Part shown: piece after piece, positions 47,001 through 58,710 of the stretch
How positions within the stretch are numbered: the stretch's first letter is position 1
How the letters are laid out: each line of letters opens with the position of its first letter
Source: Hetaerina americana
Lineage: Eukaryota; Arthropoda; Insecta; Odonata; Calopterygidae
DNA length: 64,000 bases
Direction of reading: 5' to 3'
Assembly (NCBI GenBank): GCA_022747635.1
Contig: JAKTNV010000005.1
Span: 36,628,336 to 36,692,335 of the forward strand
The notes under the pieces: generated by a model
Database searches by the model: none
Seen by the model: only the letters and a program-made list of their open reading frames with translations
What the model was told of the DNA's origin: nothing
Program-made: the position numbers and the translations under genes

Positions 47001-50000
47001 TATCCTCTTAACTGTAGTTATTTAATTCATTATCTTGAGTTCTAGATATTCCCCAATTGCTGCTCTCCTAAACCTAGAACTCTCACATTTTAAACCCTCA
47101 CAATAGTCACCAATTTTCATGGTCACAACATTTTAATATTCATGTCCAAACTGTAGTGGAGCCAATTCTTGAGGTATGCATCAGTGGTTTGCTCGTAGCA
47201 GTTATGTAAACCTTTTACATTAATAAATGAAATGGCATGATTATGAATACTGTTTCTCATACATTGGAATTTTATGATAAACATTGAAATTAATGCATTT
47301 CAATTAATTATATTCCAAAAATATTTCTAGGTTTTGTCCCTATTTTCAAATGAAACTTTATCTTAATTTTAGTCTCCATTGGTAGCTTTTTTTGCTGATC
47401 ATTTAGTCTACAAAGTCGTAGTATTCAATGTTCCGGGCCACACAGAGACCCAATATGTTCTGAGTTTATATGAATTGAATTTGAATTGAAAGTACAAAGC
47501 AGTAGTATGCACACAAATTAAGGTTTACCAAGGAAATACAAGTTTCACTGCTTTAATTTTGAAAGTTGGATACCATCATTTATACTCATATGAATGTAAT
47601 TTTTATTTTGCTAGTCTTTGGATTAGAAGGGGATCCAGCCTGTCAGTTACTGCAGTATTGGGCACGGATAGAAGCTAACCAGTTTGGGGACATGGAAAAA
47701 ACTAGACTTCTTTGGAATGATATTCTCAGTATTGGACATGACAAATCTGCTCAAATGTGGCTAGAATATATTCGTCTTGAAAGGTATGTATTATATGTGT
47801 GTTTATGCTGTCAAACTCATTTATAACAAGCATGGTAATAAAGAGATTTCAGCTAGTGTCAGAAATAGAAAAATTGGTTGGAAAGATCACTGGGGTAAAG
47901 ATCCTTACAGGTGTACTGAAAAAATGGAGAGTTCAGGTTTAATTCCTGGGGATAACTTTGGGCGCCCTCAGCTTCACCCAAGCTTTTTGATTTTTTGGGA
48001 CCAGAATGACTTGGGAAACCATAGGAGATACAGGGAGAGGAACTGGCCCCCATACCCTGACATGTGAATTTCACATGCCTTTGGGCTTGGTATTGGGTGA
48101 GCTCTACCCTCACTATCAGCCTGATCTTTGGGTTGATAACTGTGTTTATGATTTAGTTAAATAACTGAAAGTCTGTTCCTTAGAAGTGCATCATCATTAT
48201 GTAGAATTATAAATAGTGAAGGTTTATGCTCGCAGAATATCATCAATCGCAAAAATCAAGCCCATACCATTTCCCTACCATTGACTTAAGGCTAGCAGTA
48301 TTTTTTTAAGGCACTTGTCTAATGATGTTATCCACTACATGCTAACTTAGGAATATTGCAAGCAATACATTTCTGTGGAAAATGTTACTTCTTTTGATTC
48401 ATTTTCAATTATTATATTAATATTTTAATGCCCAATGTAGTTAAATTCTTTGAATATATTAACTTAGCCTTAAAAGATCTAATTTTTTTAATGCCCAATG
48501 TACATACATCTTAAATAACGATGGAACTTGTGTTATAAATCATTCTCTAATCAATTCAACTTGATTTACCAGATGTTTCCACTTTTTTGCCTAGGACTTA
48601 TGGAGATTGCAAGCATCTTCGTAGGCTTTATACCCGTGCCCTTGCTTCAGCAACAGATTGGCCGGAAACAATTGGAGAATCTTGGTTGGCATATGAGAGA
48701 GATGATGGCACTCTTGACACATTGGAAATGTGTGAGAATGCAGTGAGGCTGCGAATAGAAAAGGTTGTTCAGGAAAGAGCAATGGCTGCTGCCAAAGCTG
48801 CAGAAGCTTCTCGGGAAGCGGAAGCAGCAAAGAAAGCCAAGAGAAAAGGATTTTCTGAGAAGAGTAAATCTCAGGAAAAGTTCAATGCTTTCAAAATGGT
48901 AGGTGAACAAATTTCTTTGGGGTAGCAACTAACATCCTTAGTGATTGATGTTTTTGCTTAAAAGTGACCATTTAATATTTTTATGCCTCTGACCTGAAAT
49001 TGTTTTTTTTTATTTTTCTGGTAATTTTATAAAGTGAAACTTGTATGGGCTCTCAATATATATATGACATAATTGTGATTATATAACATGTTTTGCAGTA
49101 TTTTTTATGGATCTGAAAAGTATGTAATTTAACAATATGTACCCATGAATTAAAAATCTGAAGACCTAAGAGCTATGGTGTTAATAGTCATTTAATTTCT
49201 TCCTACTTAATAAGCACGTAAAATTGTTCTGGAGTAATTAATTGTGTATACGATGCCATAAGTTCCTTATCCCCTCAAGCCTTTTTGCACGAAACTAACT
49301 ACAACATAGAATATTCAATGACATTATGTAGTCATATTACTAAATACTTGTGAAAATAATGTGAAACTATTTTAAATTTTATAAATTTGACAAAATAATG
49401 GTCGTAATAATGATGAAAGTTTAATATCACAATTAACATCAATTATTATCAGTAATTCGGAATGATGTGTTCATGAATGTGTATTGTTTTCCATAACTGT
49501 ACAGTAACTCCTTTATGCATTTCATGTTCTGCATTGACTTTATGCTGTTTAAAGCTTTGTTTATAGTTTCTCATAGTTAGATAGTATGACTATTTGTGTC
49601 TTATTTCCAGCCCACTGGTCTCCCTCCAATGTCTGGTGTAAAAAGGCGAAGAGAGGAAGGAGAAATTGTTATGCCAAGTGCGACTCTATTAGTTGGACAT
49701 AAGGCCAGCTCTCATTCTTCTGATCCCATGTCACCAGATGGTGATTCTCAGGATGACGAGTCAGCGCCAAAGAAATCTAAGAGTATGTACTTTCTCATTT
49801 ATGTGTGTGGTTGCTAATTTTATCTAAATAAGCCCACGAAAAATGGTAAACATGTGTATGATTTGCTCGATGGAATCAGACTTGACTATGTGGAAATTCA
49901 TTTTCAAATTAAAGAAGAATACTTTGTATTTTCCACAAAACTGAGTTTTTTAGAAAACACATTGTATTGAGTATGATGGTGGAAAAAATCAGGAAAAATT

Positions 50001-53000
50001 CATTTTTCACAGTTGAAGAGACAAATGGAGAGTTATTGCTAATGGTAAATAAAAATGTGCACCTGTAAATAAAATTGAGAGTGCTAAAGATTTTAACTGA
50101 AAGGTGGCATACAGTACGTGTACTGCAAAACATTATTATTTTAAATTTAAGGGGCCAAAGTAGTGGGCTTAGAATTATCAAGGTTCAAAATAAACTGTCT
50201 TTAAAAAATTCATAGGGTAACATTTCTTTTTTTAAGAATCTTCATTTGAAAATTACAGCAGTGGAAAAAACTATAATTTTGAGCAGTGCAAAAAAGTGAC
50301 AAATTATACTTGGTGAAATATACATGTTACGATACAGCTTTTTACCAGCAAATTGTAATAGGTAAGTGTCACATCAAGTGACAAGGTATCTTCCGACTTA
50401 CTGTCCTGTAAAACTATCATCACTTCATTATCCAACTTGAACAGCCTCTCCCTGTTTTTGAATGCCATTTATGACATCAGTGGGATAGGGAGATAGTAAT
50501 ATAATGTATTCCTCTTTCATTTAGATGAAAATCACATAAAGAAATGCATGACAATTCTAGTATCCACTGAGTGGATTTGCTTTAGGTTCACTGAAATAAA
50601 AACTGAACGAAAATAATGTTCTGGTGTCAAATGTATCCTGTCACACTGCTGTGAGATCCAAAAGCACTGTCTCAAGGCAAAGAAGATGGTGCAAATGATT
50701 TGAATGGATCCACAATCAACACAGGCTTTGTTTTTAGAACTCACACCTGTTTTTAGAGCAAAGAAGGTTCTTCTTTTATCTCCTATCATGAAAGGTTCCA
50801 CCAAGATATCCTGAAATAACAGATGCAGCATGTCGTCAAATGGCATATAGTTTTATGCCTAATATGAATATCTCCCTCTGCGTTCCCTTAGATGCTGTTT
50901 ACTGTAGATAGTGATCACGTGAAGATTCTTATACTAATTCCAAATGGCTTTAAGTTAAGAGTGCAAAGAAGAGATTGATAAATTTGTTTTTCACTTTTAT
51001 GCAACTAAATTATTGCAGATGTTAATTTGAAAAAATGAGGAATGTAATAATAATCCATTAGAATCCTTCTATTTTCAGTATACATAACAAGATGTTGATT
51101 GATGCAAGACTTGTGACCTAATAAATATAAATGCCAAGCATAAACTCTGGGTGTAGTAGTATGTCAGATGATGGCATGTGAAGATACCTCTTGGTGAAAT
51201 ATATTGTCATTTGGAATTGAAGGGTCAATAATAAGTCTTAAGTGCTTACATAAGCAGAAAATTATTAGTAAATACATGCATGTTAAACATGTACACATTA
51301 TAATGGATAGCTCGGTGCAGTATTTGAAATATTAATGCTGTGTAACCATTAAAAATGATGTTTTCTTATTTAATAATATCCTACTTGTAGTTTTTTTTCT
51401 CATTTCTAAGATGTCTGGCGTTATCTGGTCATTTGTAAGGCATTAAATTGCTCATTTTCAAATGGAATAATGATCTAGAGGTATAATTTTAACATGAATC
51501 GCATTTTTATTGTTGCATTTTAGGCAGCAGTGAGGAAACAAGTTCCATTGGCCCCATTGTCCATAATTCTGCCAAGGATGATCGAACTGTGTTTGTGAGC
51601 AATTTGGATTATTCTGTTCCAGAAGAAACATTGAAAGAAGCATTCTCTAAATGTGGAACTATTACAGATTTAAGACTTGTTAAGGATTTCAAAGGTCGTT
51701 CCAAAGGCTATTGCTATGTTGAGTATTCAAGCATTGTGAGTATTATTATCCATTGTGATGATGTTATTATTATTATAAAGTAATTACTGGTTAAGGTAGG
51801 TTTTTGGATGGACAAAACTACCAAATAAATATTTTGTGACTCCTAACAAAACACAATCCAGCAACCTACTTTACATCAGGTCCCTCTTCATCTCTGAGTA
51901 CTTCCTTCCTCCCCTCATCCTATCCAACATCCCTATCCTGCTCCTGCCCCTTCCTCGCTTGCCCCACATTCTCCCCTCCATCACAGTCTTCAACATCTCA
52001 CTGCCGATTAATACGGCCTTCATCCATTTTTCCTGCCTCCATAGGACCTCTCCCAACAAACCCCTCTCTTCGCCCACCATACCAAGTATTCCCTCATTTG
52101 TTTTATTCTTGGTCGATTTCACCTTCTCCATTCCTCTCCAAACCCACGCCTCAAAAGCCTCCCGTCTACATCCATCCTCCCACTTCAATGACCATGCTTC
52201 CGCACCATACACAGCCACGCTCCATATCAAAGTTCTTACGAGTCCTTTCCCAATATCCTTACTCAGTATCCTTTAATATATGTAGATAAATGTAAAATCG
52301 GTATTTTTCTTAATGCATGTTTGTAATAATTTTTTATGATATTAATATTTTTGTGGTTTAATATAACCAATATGCTGTTATATTTTAGGAAGAAGCTACC
52401 AAAGCCCTTGAGTTAGACCGTGAAATACTAAACAATAGGCCTATGTTTGTGTCAAAGTGTGATCCTGACAGGCAAACTCGCCCAGTTGCATTCCGTTATA
52501 GTACTGAATTGGAGAAAAATAAGCTATTTGTCAAAGGTAATATATTTGGTCTCAAAACTTCAAATACATGCATAGGTGATAAGCCAAGCCTTATGGCAAT
52601 TAATATGTACTTTTGTTTTGGTATATGCTTGAAAAGTGATTTGTTTAAATTGCATTTCCCCTTAAACTGTGCTGCATTTGAATAATTATTTATTGGTGTC
52701 TTTTACTTTATGAAAGGATGTGGTTCCTTGATGTTATATCATTAAGTTAATTCTTGTAAATGAATGAACATTTCATATTTATTCCTATTATAAAATGGTT
52801 GATTCCTTTCAATGGTCCATTCCTTGAAAATTGTCACCCATTGGTATGCATATTTCACAGCTTCTCTAGACAATTGTAATGATTTAATGAAAATTGCAGA
52901 ATTAATTTTCCTTATAATAAATATATTTATTTATTATTTCATCTTGTTATTTTGTAATGGTGAAAATATGGTATGTCGCTCAAAAACAAAAAAATGTATA

Positions 53001-56000
53001 CATTCATATGAGAGATGGTGGTAATATAATTACTGCTTGTCATACCTTTGCTCAATTATAAACCAAAGAAAACCTTTTTCACTTATTCAAAAGTAGATTT
53101 TTATGTAGTGATTTATGGTGTATAGTGTGTCTGAAGTGTAAATCAAATGAGGCTCAGAAGTGAGAGTAAATAATAGTATGGTATGAACTCAGAAAAAAAT
53201 AAATTTACAATGTTATCATGTTTTTGCATTTGGTTATCATCGTATTATGTTAATTTATCGAAATAATAATGAGTGCGGAAGAGTTACTGTGTACTCTGCC
53301 TGGATGAGATTATAATATGATTACATGAGTCATTACATGATTACATTATAATTACATGAATTACATCAATTGTATGAATTATTCATATCTCTTGATACTG
53401 TTTTTCGTTGATCAGGATTTTACTCATTCTGAATTTCTCCAATATTATACTTAATGCTTTCATTTTCACCATCCAATATAATTGTATAACATGCTAAAAT
53501 AACAGCTTTTTGTGTGTCAACTTTTGTGCCACCCCAGAGCAATCTATGAGGCAGTGACTCATTGTTCCTTACATCTTAGCCATCTCATTGAGGGAAAAAC
53601 CTACAATTTAGCTGCATATTTGCACACTGTGCATATTTTTTCATTTGGTTTCTGTGCCAAACGATTTCCATAGATTTTAACAATGTTAGACTTCTTGTAT
53701 CTTGTTTCACACACAGGATGTTCATCATTATTATTTATTTCATCACTTCAAATCCCTTACCATGCACACCTCATATTTCAAATGCCAATATTTCCTTGTA
53801 AATATATAAATTAGGTCTTAAATGTATATATTTTTATGAGTGTGCTTAACAAATAAGAAGTGAAAAATCAAATTTACCTGTTCTTTAGTTTCAAATGTTT
53901 AGTATGAATTAGGATAAATGTTTTCAATTTTTAAATTTTATTCCCTTTATTAGAAATTTAGAAGTTAATAATGTTTTGTTTTTCTCTTAGGATTGCCACT
54001 GTCCTCAACAAAAGAAGACCTGACAAAATTATTTAGTCCCTATGGGACCCTTAAAGATGTGAGATTGGTTACATATCGAAATGGTCATTCCAAAGGGCTT
54101 GCCTACATAGACTTTGAAGATGAGGTAAGAGTTTCCCTGAGTTTGCTAAATTTCTTTGGAAAAGAAAATCCATGAGCATAACAACTTATTCAAATGTAAA
54201 TACATGTTAATAATAATTTATTTTTAAATTTAATGATCCCTTCACACAACTAATGATTAAGCCAAACTTGTTGTTCATTTTTAAATGATTCAGGCATTCA
54301 ATTAAAAATGAATCAAATCATTATCCATATGAGTAAAAGTAGTAGTAATCTGAAGTCAGTAATCTGAAGAATTTTCATGTATCTCTATGGCCTGGTTTCA
54401 CCAATAGCAGTCAACTCTTGATCGATATCTGAATTTCCATTCAAGTTCATTTTAAATAATATTGTTATTACTATTTAAGAATTGCGTTGCAATTAGGCAA
54501 TTTTCCTGGTGGCAGCGGTCAAGTTTGATAAATGATCACTCTTACAACAAACATACATACATAAACGCACTAGAAAAACAGATAGGAGACAAAATATTCT
54601 TACATACAATGGCACTTCCACTTCACATACAAAATGTTGTCCACATATTTACAAACAATATTATAATAACTACAATGAAGTTTATCGCCCAGTGGCTGCT
54701 TTGCACTTATTCTTAAAACTCCTAAAATTTGATGGAAAGGGCTCAAACAAACCTCCAGGCAGCTGGTTCCAATCAATTATAGTTCTATATAAAAGAGAGT
54801 ATTGTTTCTTATTTATTTTTTGCGTTCTTATTTTTATTTTGGAACTATGGTCGTTTTTTCCCTTAAAGTTAGGCTTTTCTATCTCTTACCTTAAATCTTC
54901 CCACGCTTCATCCTTTTTAACAATTCTATTCATCACGCCTAACCCTCTCCTTTTTGTTCTATTTTTCAAATTCTCCCATTTCATTATATCTAACATTTCT
55001 GCGACACTATCTGTTCATTTGTACCTTCCGAGTACATATATTGCTGCCTTTCTCTGAACTTTTTCTATCTTTTTAATATGTTCCACCTCATATGGATCCC
55101 TTACGATGGACGAGTATTCTAGGATAGGGATAACCAGTACCTTTTATACTTTTTATTTTGTGGCTACGCTACTTCCTTTTAAATTTCTCATTACCCAATG
55201 CAGTACTTTAAATGCCTTCCGTGTCAAATTATCTAAATTGACTCTCCACCCAAGATCCCTAGTTAAATAAATGCCTAAATATTTGCGATGACTGCTATAT
55301 CGGATTCTTACTCCGAAGAGGGTGTAAATTTCCTTTTCTACATTCTTTTTATTTGAAAAGTTTATATGCTTACTCTTACTAACATTAATGCCCATATTAT
55401 TATTTGTAACCCAGTCACCAAGGTCACGATGTCATTTTGTAGTATTACGCGGTCATTTACATGTTGTACCCATCTGTATATTATGCAGTCGTTCGCAAAG
55501 AGTCTTATTTGGGAATGTAAATTGTTTGGTAGATTGTTTACGTAAATTAGGAAGAGTAATGGCCCTAGGACACTGCCTTGTGGAACTCCTGCTATAGCGT
55601 TCGCCTCATTTGAAAATGAATCCCTTAATTTTACCCTTTTTATCCATTGTTTTACCCTCAAATCCAATGGTAACGACTCCAACTTTAACAATAATTTATC
55701 ATGAGGCACTTGGTCAAAAGCTGCCGAAAAATCAATGATTACTGCATCAACATCCTTTCCTTCATCTCTTGCGTCGCTGATATCTCGGCTAAATTCCAAA
55801 AGTTTCGTTTCCCATGAGTATCCCATTCTAAACCCATGTTGGTGTTTGAATAGCCATCTGTCTCTTATCCACCATTCCCGAATGTAGTCAGCGATTATTT
55901 TTTCCATTAGTTTGCAAGCAACTGAGATTATGCTTAATGATCTATAATTGTTGGCTATTGTTTTATCCCCTTTCTTGAAAATTGGTATATTTGCTTTTTT

Positions 56001-58407
56001 CCAATCACTAGGCAAGGAATCATTATTTAAAGTTACTTTGAATAGATGACTCAGGTACAAAGCTATTGCGATATCATCCAGTTTTAGAATGTCAATTGTT
56101 ATATTGTCCTCCACGATAATACCGGCAGTGAGCTATTTGGTGCTGTTACGCTGATGAAGTTCTCTGTTGTTTCTGAGCTATTTAGGCAAGCTTTTATTTT
56201 CCTTTTTGTTTTCTATTCCCCAAAAAACATCCATTAAGCTGGAGTTGAAAATATTTGTTATTTTTACAGTGTTTGCTATAATGCCATTTGCCTAATTTTT
56301 TAATAGATTCACGCTTTCCCTGTTGTCTTTCCTCGTTCTCATGTATCTATAGAATTTCATTGCATTGTCTTTCGAAATTGCATTAATAAGAAATATTTCC
56401 TTTGCCTTCTTCTTTCCTTATTTAGGTTCCGGACCAAGGTCCTGTAATGTTGTGACATTTCTTTACTTTCATTCCTTAATCTGTGTTCTTTCTTGCCGCT
56501 CTCTTGAGTTTTTTTAATGGTTTTGTTGTAGTACTGCGGATCCGTGTTCTGTTTCAAATTTTTTATGGGAACATACTTCATTTGCCTTTCAAGAATTATT
56601 TCTTTGAATGTTTCCCATATTTTCTCCACGGTCGCTCCACTACCTGCCCATCCAGGAAACTTGCCCCTTAAAAATTCCTGAAACTCTTCCCTTTCTGCCC
56701 GGGTATATTGCCAAATTTTCTTTTCATGCTCCATACCTCCTTTTGTTGATCTATACCAGTCCATTTGAACACCCACTGCTGTGTGATCACTTATTCCCGG
56801 AAAGACATCTATACTAATAATAGCATTCGGAGGTCTAACTAGAAAAACGTCGAGGGTGTTTTCTCCCTATAAATATTGGGTGATCAAATCAAGAATCAAC
56901 CAGCATGACCAATTGGGTAGTTCCCTATTATTTTTTATCACCCAAATCAAAGAAATGTAGAACCTTTTTGATAAATGCGTTGCTGAAAAATATATTTTTC
57001 AGGATTGAAGACAAAAAGATTCATTTTACATCATCTTCATCAAAATTGCTATGCCAATGAAATCAATATAATTACCTTAATAACTAATTTAATAAGTTAA
57101 ATTCTTCACCCATAAAAATTTCCATTTCTAATACAATGTAATCGAAAGATGGTGAAATAAGTAGCAAAAATCAATATGCCCCTGAGGATTATTAATTTGC
57201 TGCTAAAGAAGCACGGTGTTAGAATATGCAGTCACATTGAAAAAATCTCCTGAAAATCTTTGAATCAAAGTGAAATTCCATGATCAAAACAAAAAGTAGC
57301 GAAGGCATACTTGATATGTAATATCAGTGACTGTTATTCCATTTGTTTTTATCTTAAAATGAATGTATATATCTGAAAAAGAGTACCAGATTGGGACATT
57401 TTATTCCCATCTGACCGACATTTGGGTTTCAGTCTCTGTAATACACTTGTACTTCCCAAAAATACTTAGGTTGCTGCTGCTCATGCCCTGATCAAAACTG
57501 ACGGGATGGAATTAGAAGGTCACACCATCTCTGTGGCCATAAGTAAACCTCCTGAAAGGAAACCTACAATGTCAAACCCTAGCCAAGGAATTCTATCCCT
57601 AGGAGGGGGCGCAAAGGAAGTTGGAGCGTAAGTACTGCCCAGCTCATGTTTTTAGAGTTCATTTGGAAGTAGACAATTATTCAGATGGTAAAAAAAATAT
57701 GGATTCCAAAACATAAAAAGATTTTTTGAAGAGATTTTCAATCCTCTATCAGTTGAAATGAAAAATTCTTATATTACCGTACCCATGTATCACTCATCAT
57801 CCAGAACCACTGTAATAACTTATGAAATTTGATTGTTTTCACTCATTAAAAGTCACATCTGTTGTTTTATTAATGATTTCATTCTATTCCATACACAAAT
57901 GCCTTGCATTAAAGGAAAATCTATTGAGGGGGAAAAATGACTCCTGAATTATTTTTCTTCATAGAAGTATATTGTTTAGTTTTTCTTTCTCCTGGTTATA
58001 TCAAATATAATATGTAACTGGACTTAACTGATATTAAAAGAATGGGGAACAGATTAAGGTAATTTCATGTACTGATAAGTGAAACCCATTGAATTTTAAT
58101 TTCTGTTGTTAGGTAATCTGAAATTTATATGCAGAAGAAAAATGTCTTTTGTATTATTTATTGTCACATTTATTGAGGTTCAACATTGTTGAAATGATCT
58201 CATTCCAGGAGGGGACGCGGCAGAACTCAGGTTTCAGTATTTGTGCCACGTTCAGTTCAACTGCACTCAAGCACTGGTGAGAGTTCAGTTCAATCTGAAA
58301 TGTCTGCAGGTTCCAGCCAAGACCCTGCAGATTCTAGCAAGGCCTCCAATAAAACTGGCATGTCAAATGCAGACTTTCGGCAAATGTTACTGACTGGAAA
58401 GAAATAA
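40849..58407 (+). CDS. SART3: SART3 (p110) U4/U6 snRNP recycling factor, 15 exons, 967 aa
   Basis: Fifteen exons with GT-AG borders sum to 2904 nt with every phase consistent: 967 aa, against 963 for human SART3. Domain order matches the family: an acidic N-terminus (residues 20-70), a HAT-repeat solenoid (about 75-560), a charged helical stretch (about 575-625), NLS-like basic runs (VKRRREEGE, PKKSK), RRM1 (about 706-779; RNP2 VFVSNL, RNP1 KGYCYVEY), RRM2 (about 800-876; RNP2 LFVKGL, RNP1 KGLAYIDF), a GRGRTQVS linker, and the C-terminal MSNADFRQMLLTGKK that in this family contacts the LSm ring. Known role: binds U6 snRNP and promotes U4/U6 reannealing between splicing rounds in the nucleus and Cajal bodies; it also serves as a platform for deubiquitinases. 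The start is uncertain: ATG 40849 and ATG 40906 (Met20, followed by AMAADD) both have A at -3 and G at +4. Introns range from 85 to 3345 bp, and several hold retroelement or SINE debris. Confidence 0.96.
41165..41291 (+). CDS. SART3: SART3 exon 2
   Basis: 127 bp after a 91-bp intron. First HAT segment; includes RQRMSEIFPLTP, which is highly conserved in SART3. Donor GTGAGT. Confidence 0.95.
41377..41481 (+). CDS. SART3: SART3 exon 3
   Basis: 105 bp after an 85-bp intron. HAT repeat with ALWMSWLKIEKS and LFDRAVKDYQ. Donor GTAAGT. Confidence 0.95.
41898..42061 (+). CDS. SART3: SART3 exon 4
   Basis: 164 bp. HAT repeat VELWIDYADF, then VGLHVTRGSLIWDEYVNFEK. Ends in phase 0 before GTATTTG. Confidence 0.95.
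42062..43411. other. SART3 intron 4
   Basis: 1350 bp, AT-rich, nothing recognised. Introns 9 (48899-49610), 12 (52537-53990) and 14 (57628-58208) are likewise empty to my reading. Confidence 0.6.
43412..43660 (+). CDS. SART3: SART3 exon 5
   Basis: 249 bp. HAT repeat including YKRRLSCPLHGMENVHQEM and LAKLEKVIPYEELL. Acceptor TTTTACAG, donor GTAAGT. Confidence 0.95.
44225..44300 (+). repeat. Possible retroelement 3' tail, SART3 intron 5
   Basis: CCTGATGATGATAGAG, TATCGAAACCATG, AAATAAAGTTTTAATTGTGG: same layout as 9470-9560 and partly like one arm of the 7714-7857 palindrome. Confidence 0.35.
44813..45143 (+). CDS. SART3: SART3 exon 6
   Basis: 331 bp. Two HAT repeats, with LWLEYTEWCD and the conserved AVRNCPWNSLLWIRYLRA. 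Acceptor TTACTTCTAG, donor GTAACG. Confidence 0.95.
45418..45624 (+). CDS. SART3: SART3 exon 7
   Basis: 207 bp. HAT repeat DLWMTYIDYLKRRLR. Several stops follow the donor GTGAGG at 45625; joining to exon 8 restores the conserved EGDPACQLLQYWARIEA. Confidence 0.93.
45905..46040. repeat. Partial copy of the tRNA-like repeat family, SART3 intron 7
   Basis: GTAAAAATAATTTGCCTTG at about 45919 faces ATGATTTTTACAC at about 45948, then ATGCATATTAGTGGATGACT and CATCTCCTGCAG. The tRNA-like centre has been lost. Confidence 0.55.
46405..46570. repeat. tRNA-like repeat arranged as an inverted pair, SART3 intron 7
   Basis: Right half (about 46478-46561, plus): TAGCTTAATTAGTTAAGG (A-box/D-arm like) and CCAGGTTTGAATCCTGG (perfect T-arm). 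Left half (46411-46446): GTAAAAATCATATGCCTTG and ACCAGGATTTGAACC, the same end in the opposite direction. Confidence 0.7.
47615..47783 (+). CDS. SART3: SART3 exon 8
   Basis: 169 bp. HAT repeat, including MWLEYIRLER, whose arginine codon is split by intron 8. Acceptor TTTTGCTAG, donor GTATGT. Confidence 0.95.
47895..48145 (+). repeat. Decayed copy of the same SINE, SART3 intron 8
   Basis: B-box-like AGGTTTAATTCC near 47936, then CCTCAGCTTCACCCAAGC, GATTTTTTGGG, CCATACCCTGACATGTGAAT and CTCTACCCTCACTATC, in the same order and strand as 59847-60115. The tRNA-like head is mostly ruined. Confidence 0.75.
48595..48898 (+). CDS. SART3: SART3 exon 9
   Basis: 304 bp. Last HAT repeats, followed by an Ala/Glu/Lys-rich helical region (AAAKAAEASREAEAAKKAK) in the position of the family's coiled-coil and nuclear-localisation segment. 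Confidence 0.95.
49611..49782 (+). CDS. SART3: SART3 exon 10
   Basis: 172 bp linker, low in conserved structure, with VKRRREEGE and PKKSK basic clusters. Acceptor TTATTTCCAG, donor GTATGT. Confidence 0.9.
49783..51523. other. SART3 intron 10
   Basis: 1741 bp; holds a 104-codon open stretch on the minus strand (50846-50532) without a recognisable family. Confidence 0.55.
51524..51735 (+). CDS. SART3: SART3 exon 11 (RRM1, 5' part)
   Basis: 212 bp. Begins RRM1 with RNP2 VFVSNL and RNP1 KGYCYVEY. Ends in phase 0 before GTGAGT. Confidence 0.96.
51790..52276 (-). mobile_element. RTE-like 3' fragment in SART3 intron 11
   Basis: Minus strand codes 119 open residues with IWSVAVYGAEAWSL, EAWVWRGMEKVK and GKRGRGRSRIGML, the C-terminal tail of the same family as 14410-15955. 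Ends at 51790 with the shared TTAAGGTAGGTTTTTGGATGG (read on plus). 5'-truncated. Confidence 0.8.
52389..52536 (+). CDS. SART3: SART3 exon 12 (RRM1 end, RRM2 start)
   Basis: 148 bp. Ends RRM1 (RPMFVSKCDPD) and contains FRYSTELEKNKLFVKG, the conserved RRM1-RRM2 linker and RNP2. Confidence 0.96.
53991..54124 (+). CDS. SART3: SART3 exon 13 (RRM2)
   Basis: 134 bp. The body of RRM2, with LKDVRLVTYRNGHSKGLAYI. Donor GTAAGA. Confidence 0.96.
54480..56880 (-). mobile_element. Non-LTR retrotransposon in SART3 intron 13, 5'-truncated
   Basis: Read on minus from 56880: endonuclease end (NTLDVFLVRPP, then SDHTAVGVQM), a Lys/Glu-rich linker (56776-56357), the RT domain (56114-55362) with DWKKANIPIFKKGD, VIIDFSAAFDQVPHDKL and GVPQGSVLGPLLFLIYVNNL, then KYLGIYLTRDLGW (55280) and the C-terminal WNQLPGGLFEPFP (about 54760). 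Catalytic box is FAND rather than FADD and several frames break, so it is dead. Jockey/CR1/L2-like superfamily, antisense to SART3. Confidence 0.85.
55362..56114 (-). pseudogene. Non-LTR reverse transcriptase core
   Basis: 250 open codons covering RT fingers and palm. First catalytic Asp in IIDFSAAFDQ is kept; the second box reads RLFANDCIIYR, replacing one catalytic Asp with Asn. Ends in frameshift rather than running into the thumb encoded at 55395-55153. Confidence 0.85.
57470..57627 (+). CDS. SART3: SART3 exon 14
   Basis: 158 bp, after the 3345-bp intron that holds a retrotransposon. End of RRM2 (GHTISVAISKPPERK) and the start of the C-terminal linker. Confidence 0.93.
58209..58407 (+). 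CDS. SART3: SART3 exon 15 (C-terminus)
   Basis: 199 bp including TAA. The joined sequence reads GARGRGRTQVS at the splice site, as in animal SART3, then a Ser-rich stretch and the terminal NADFRQMLLTGKK. Confidence 0.95.
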
Positions 58408-58704
58408 TTGTGCAGGCTGACTATTCTTGTGAATCCTAACCTTCAGTTTTGTATGTCAAAATGCCAAGTCTACAAAAAAGTGTCCATTGACTGGGTTTGT
58501 ATTGAAAATTTACATTTATTACTGTGAAGTAGTATCCATCTAATTTCAAGAAGTGGTGAAATATGTGAAAGGCACATATACTGTTGAAGTTGTCGCAGTA
58601 GGAATGGGTATGGTACCTTGATACCAAATGACTTTTCCATCACTAGAGATTATAGTGATAGGTTTATACTATAAACATTTTATTTTCACCCAATTTTATT
58701 GAAA

Positions 58705-58710
58705 AATAAA
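58705..58710 (+). terminator. Candidate SART3 poly(A) signal
   Basis: AATAAA about 300 nt past the stop codon. A second AATAAA lies at 59028-59033, about 620 nt past the stop; either or both could be used. Confidence 0.5.

Noticed and set aside
50532..50846. 104-codon minus-strand frame in SART3 intron 10
   Set aside because: No recognisable domain and no splice or repeat context; could be chance.
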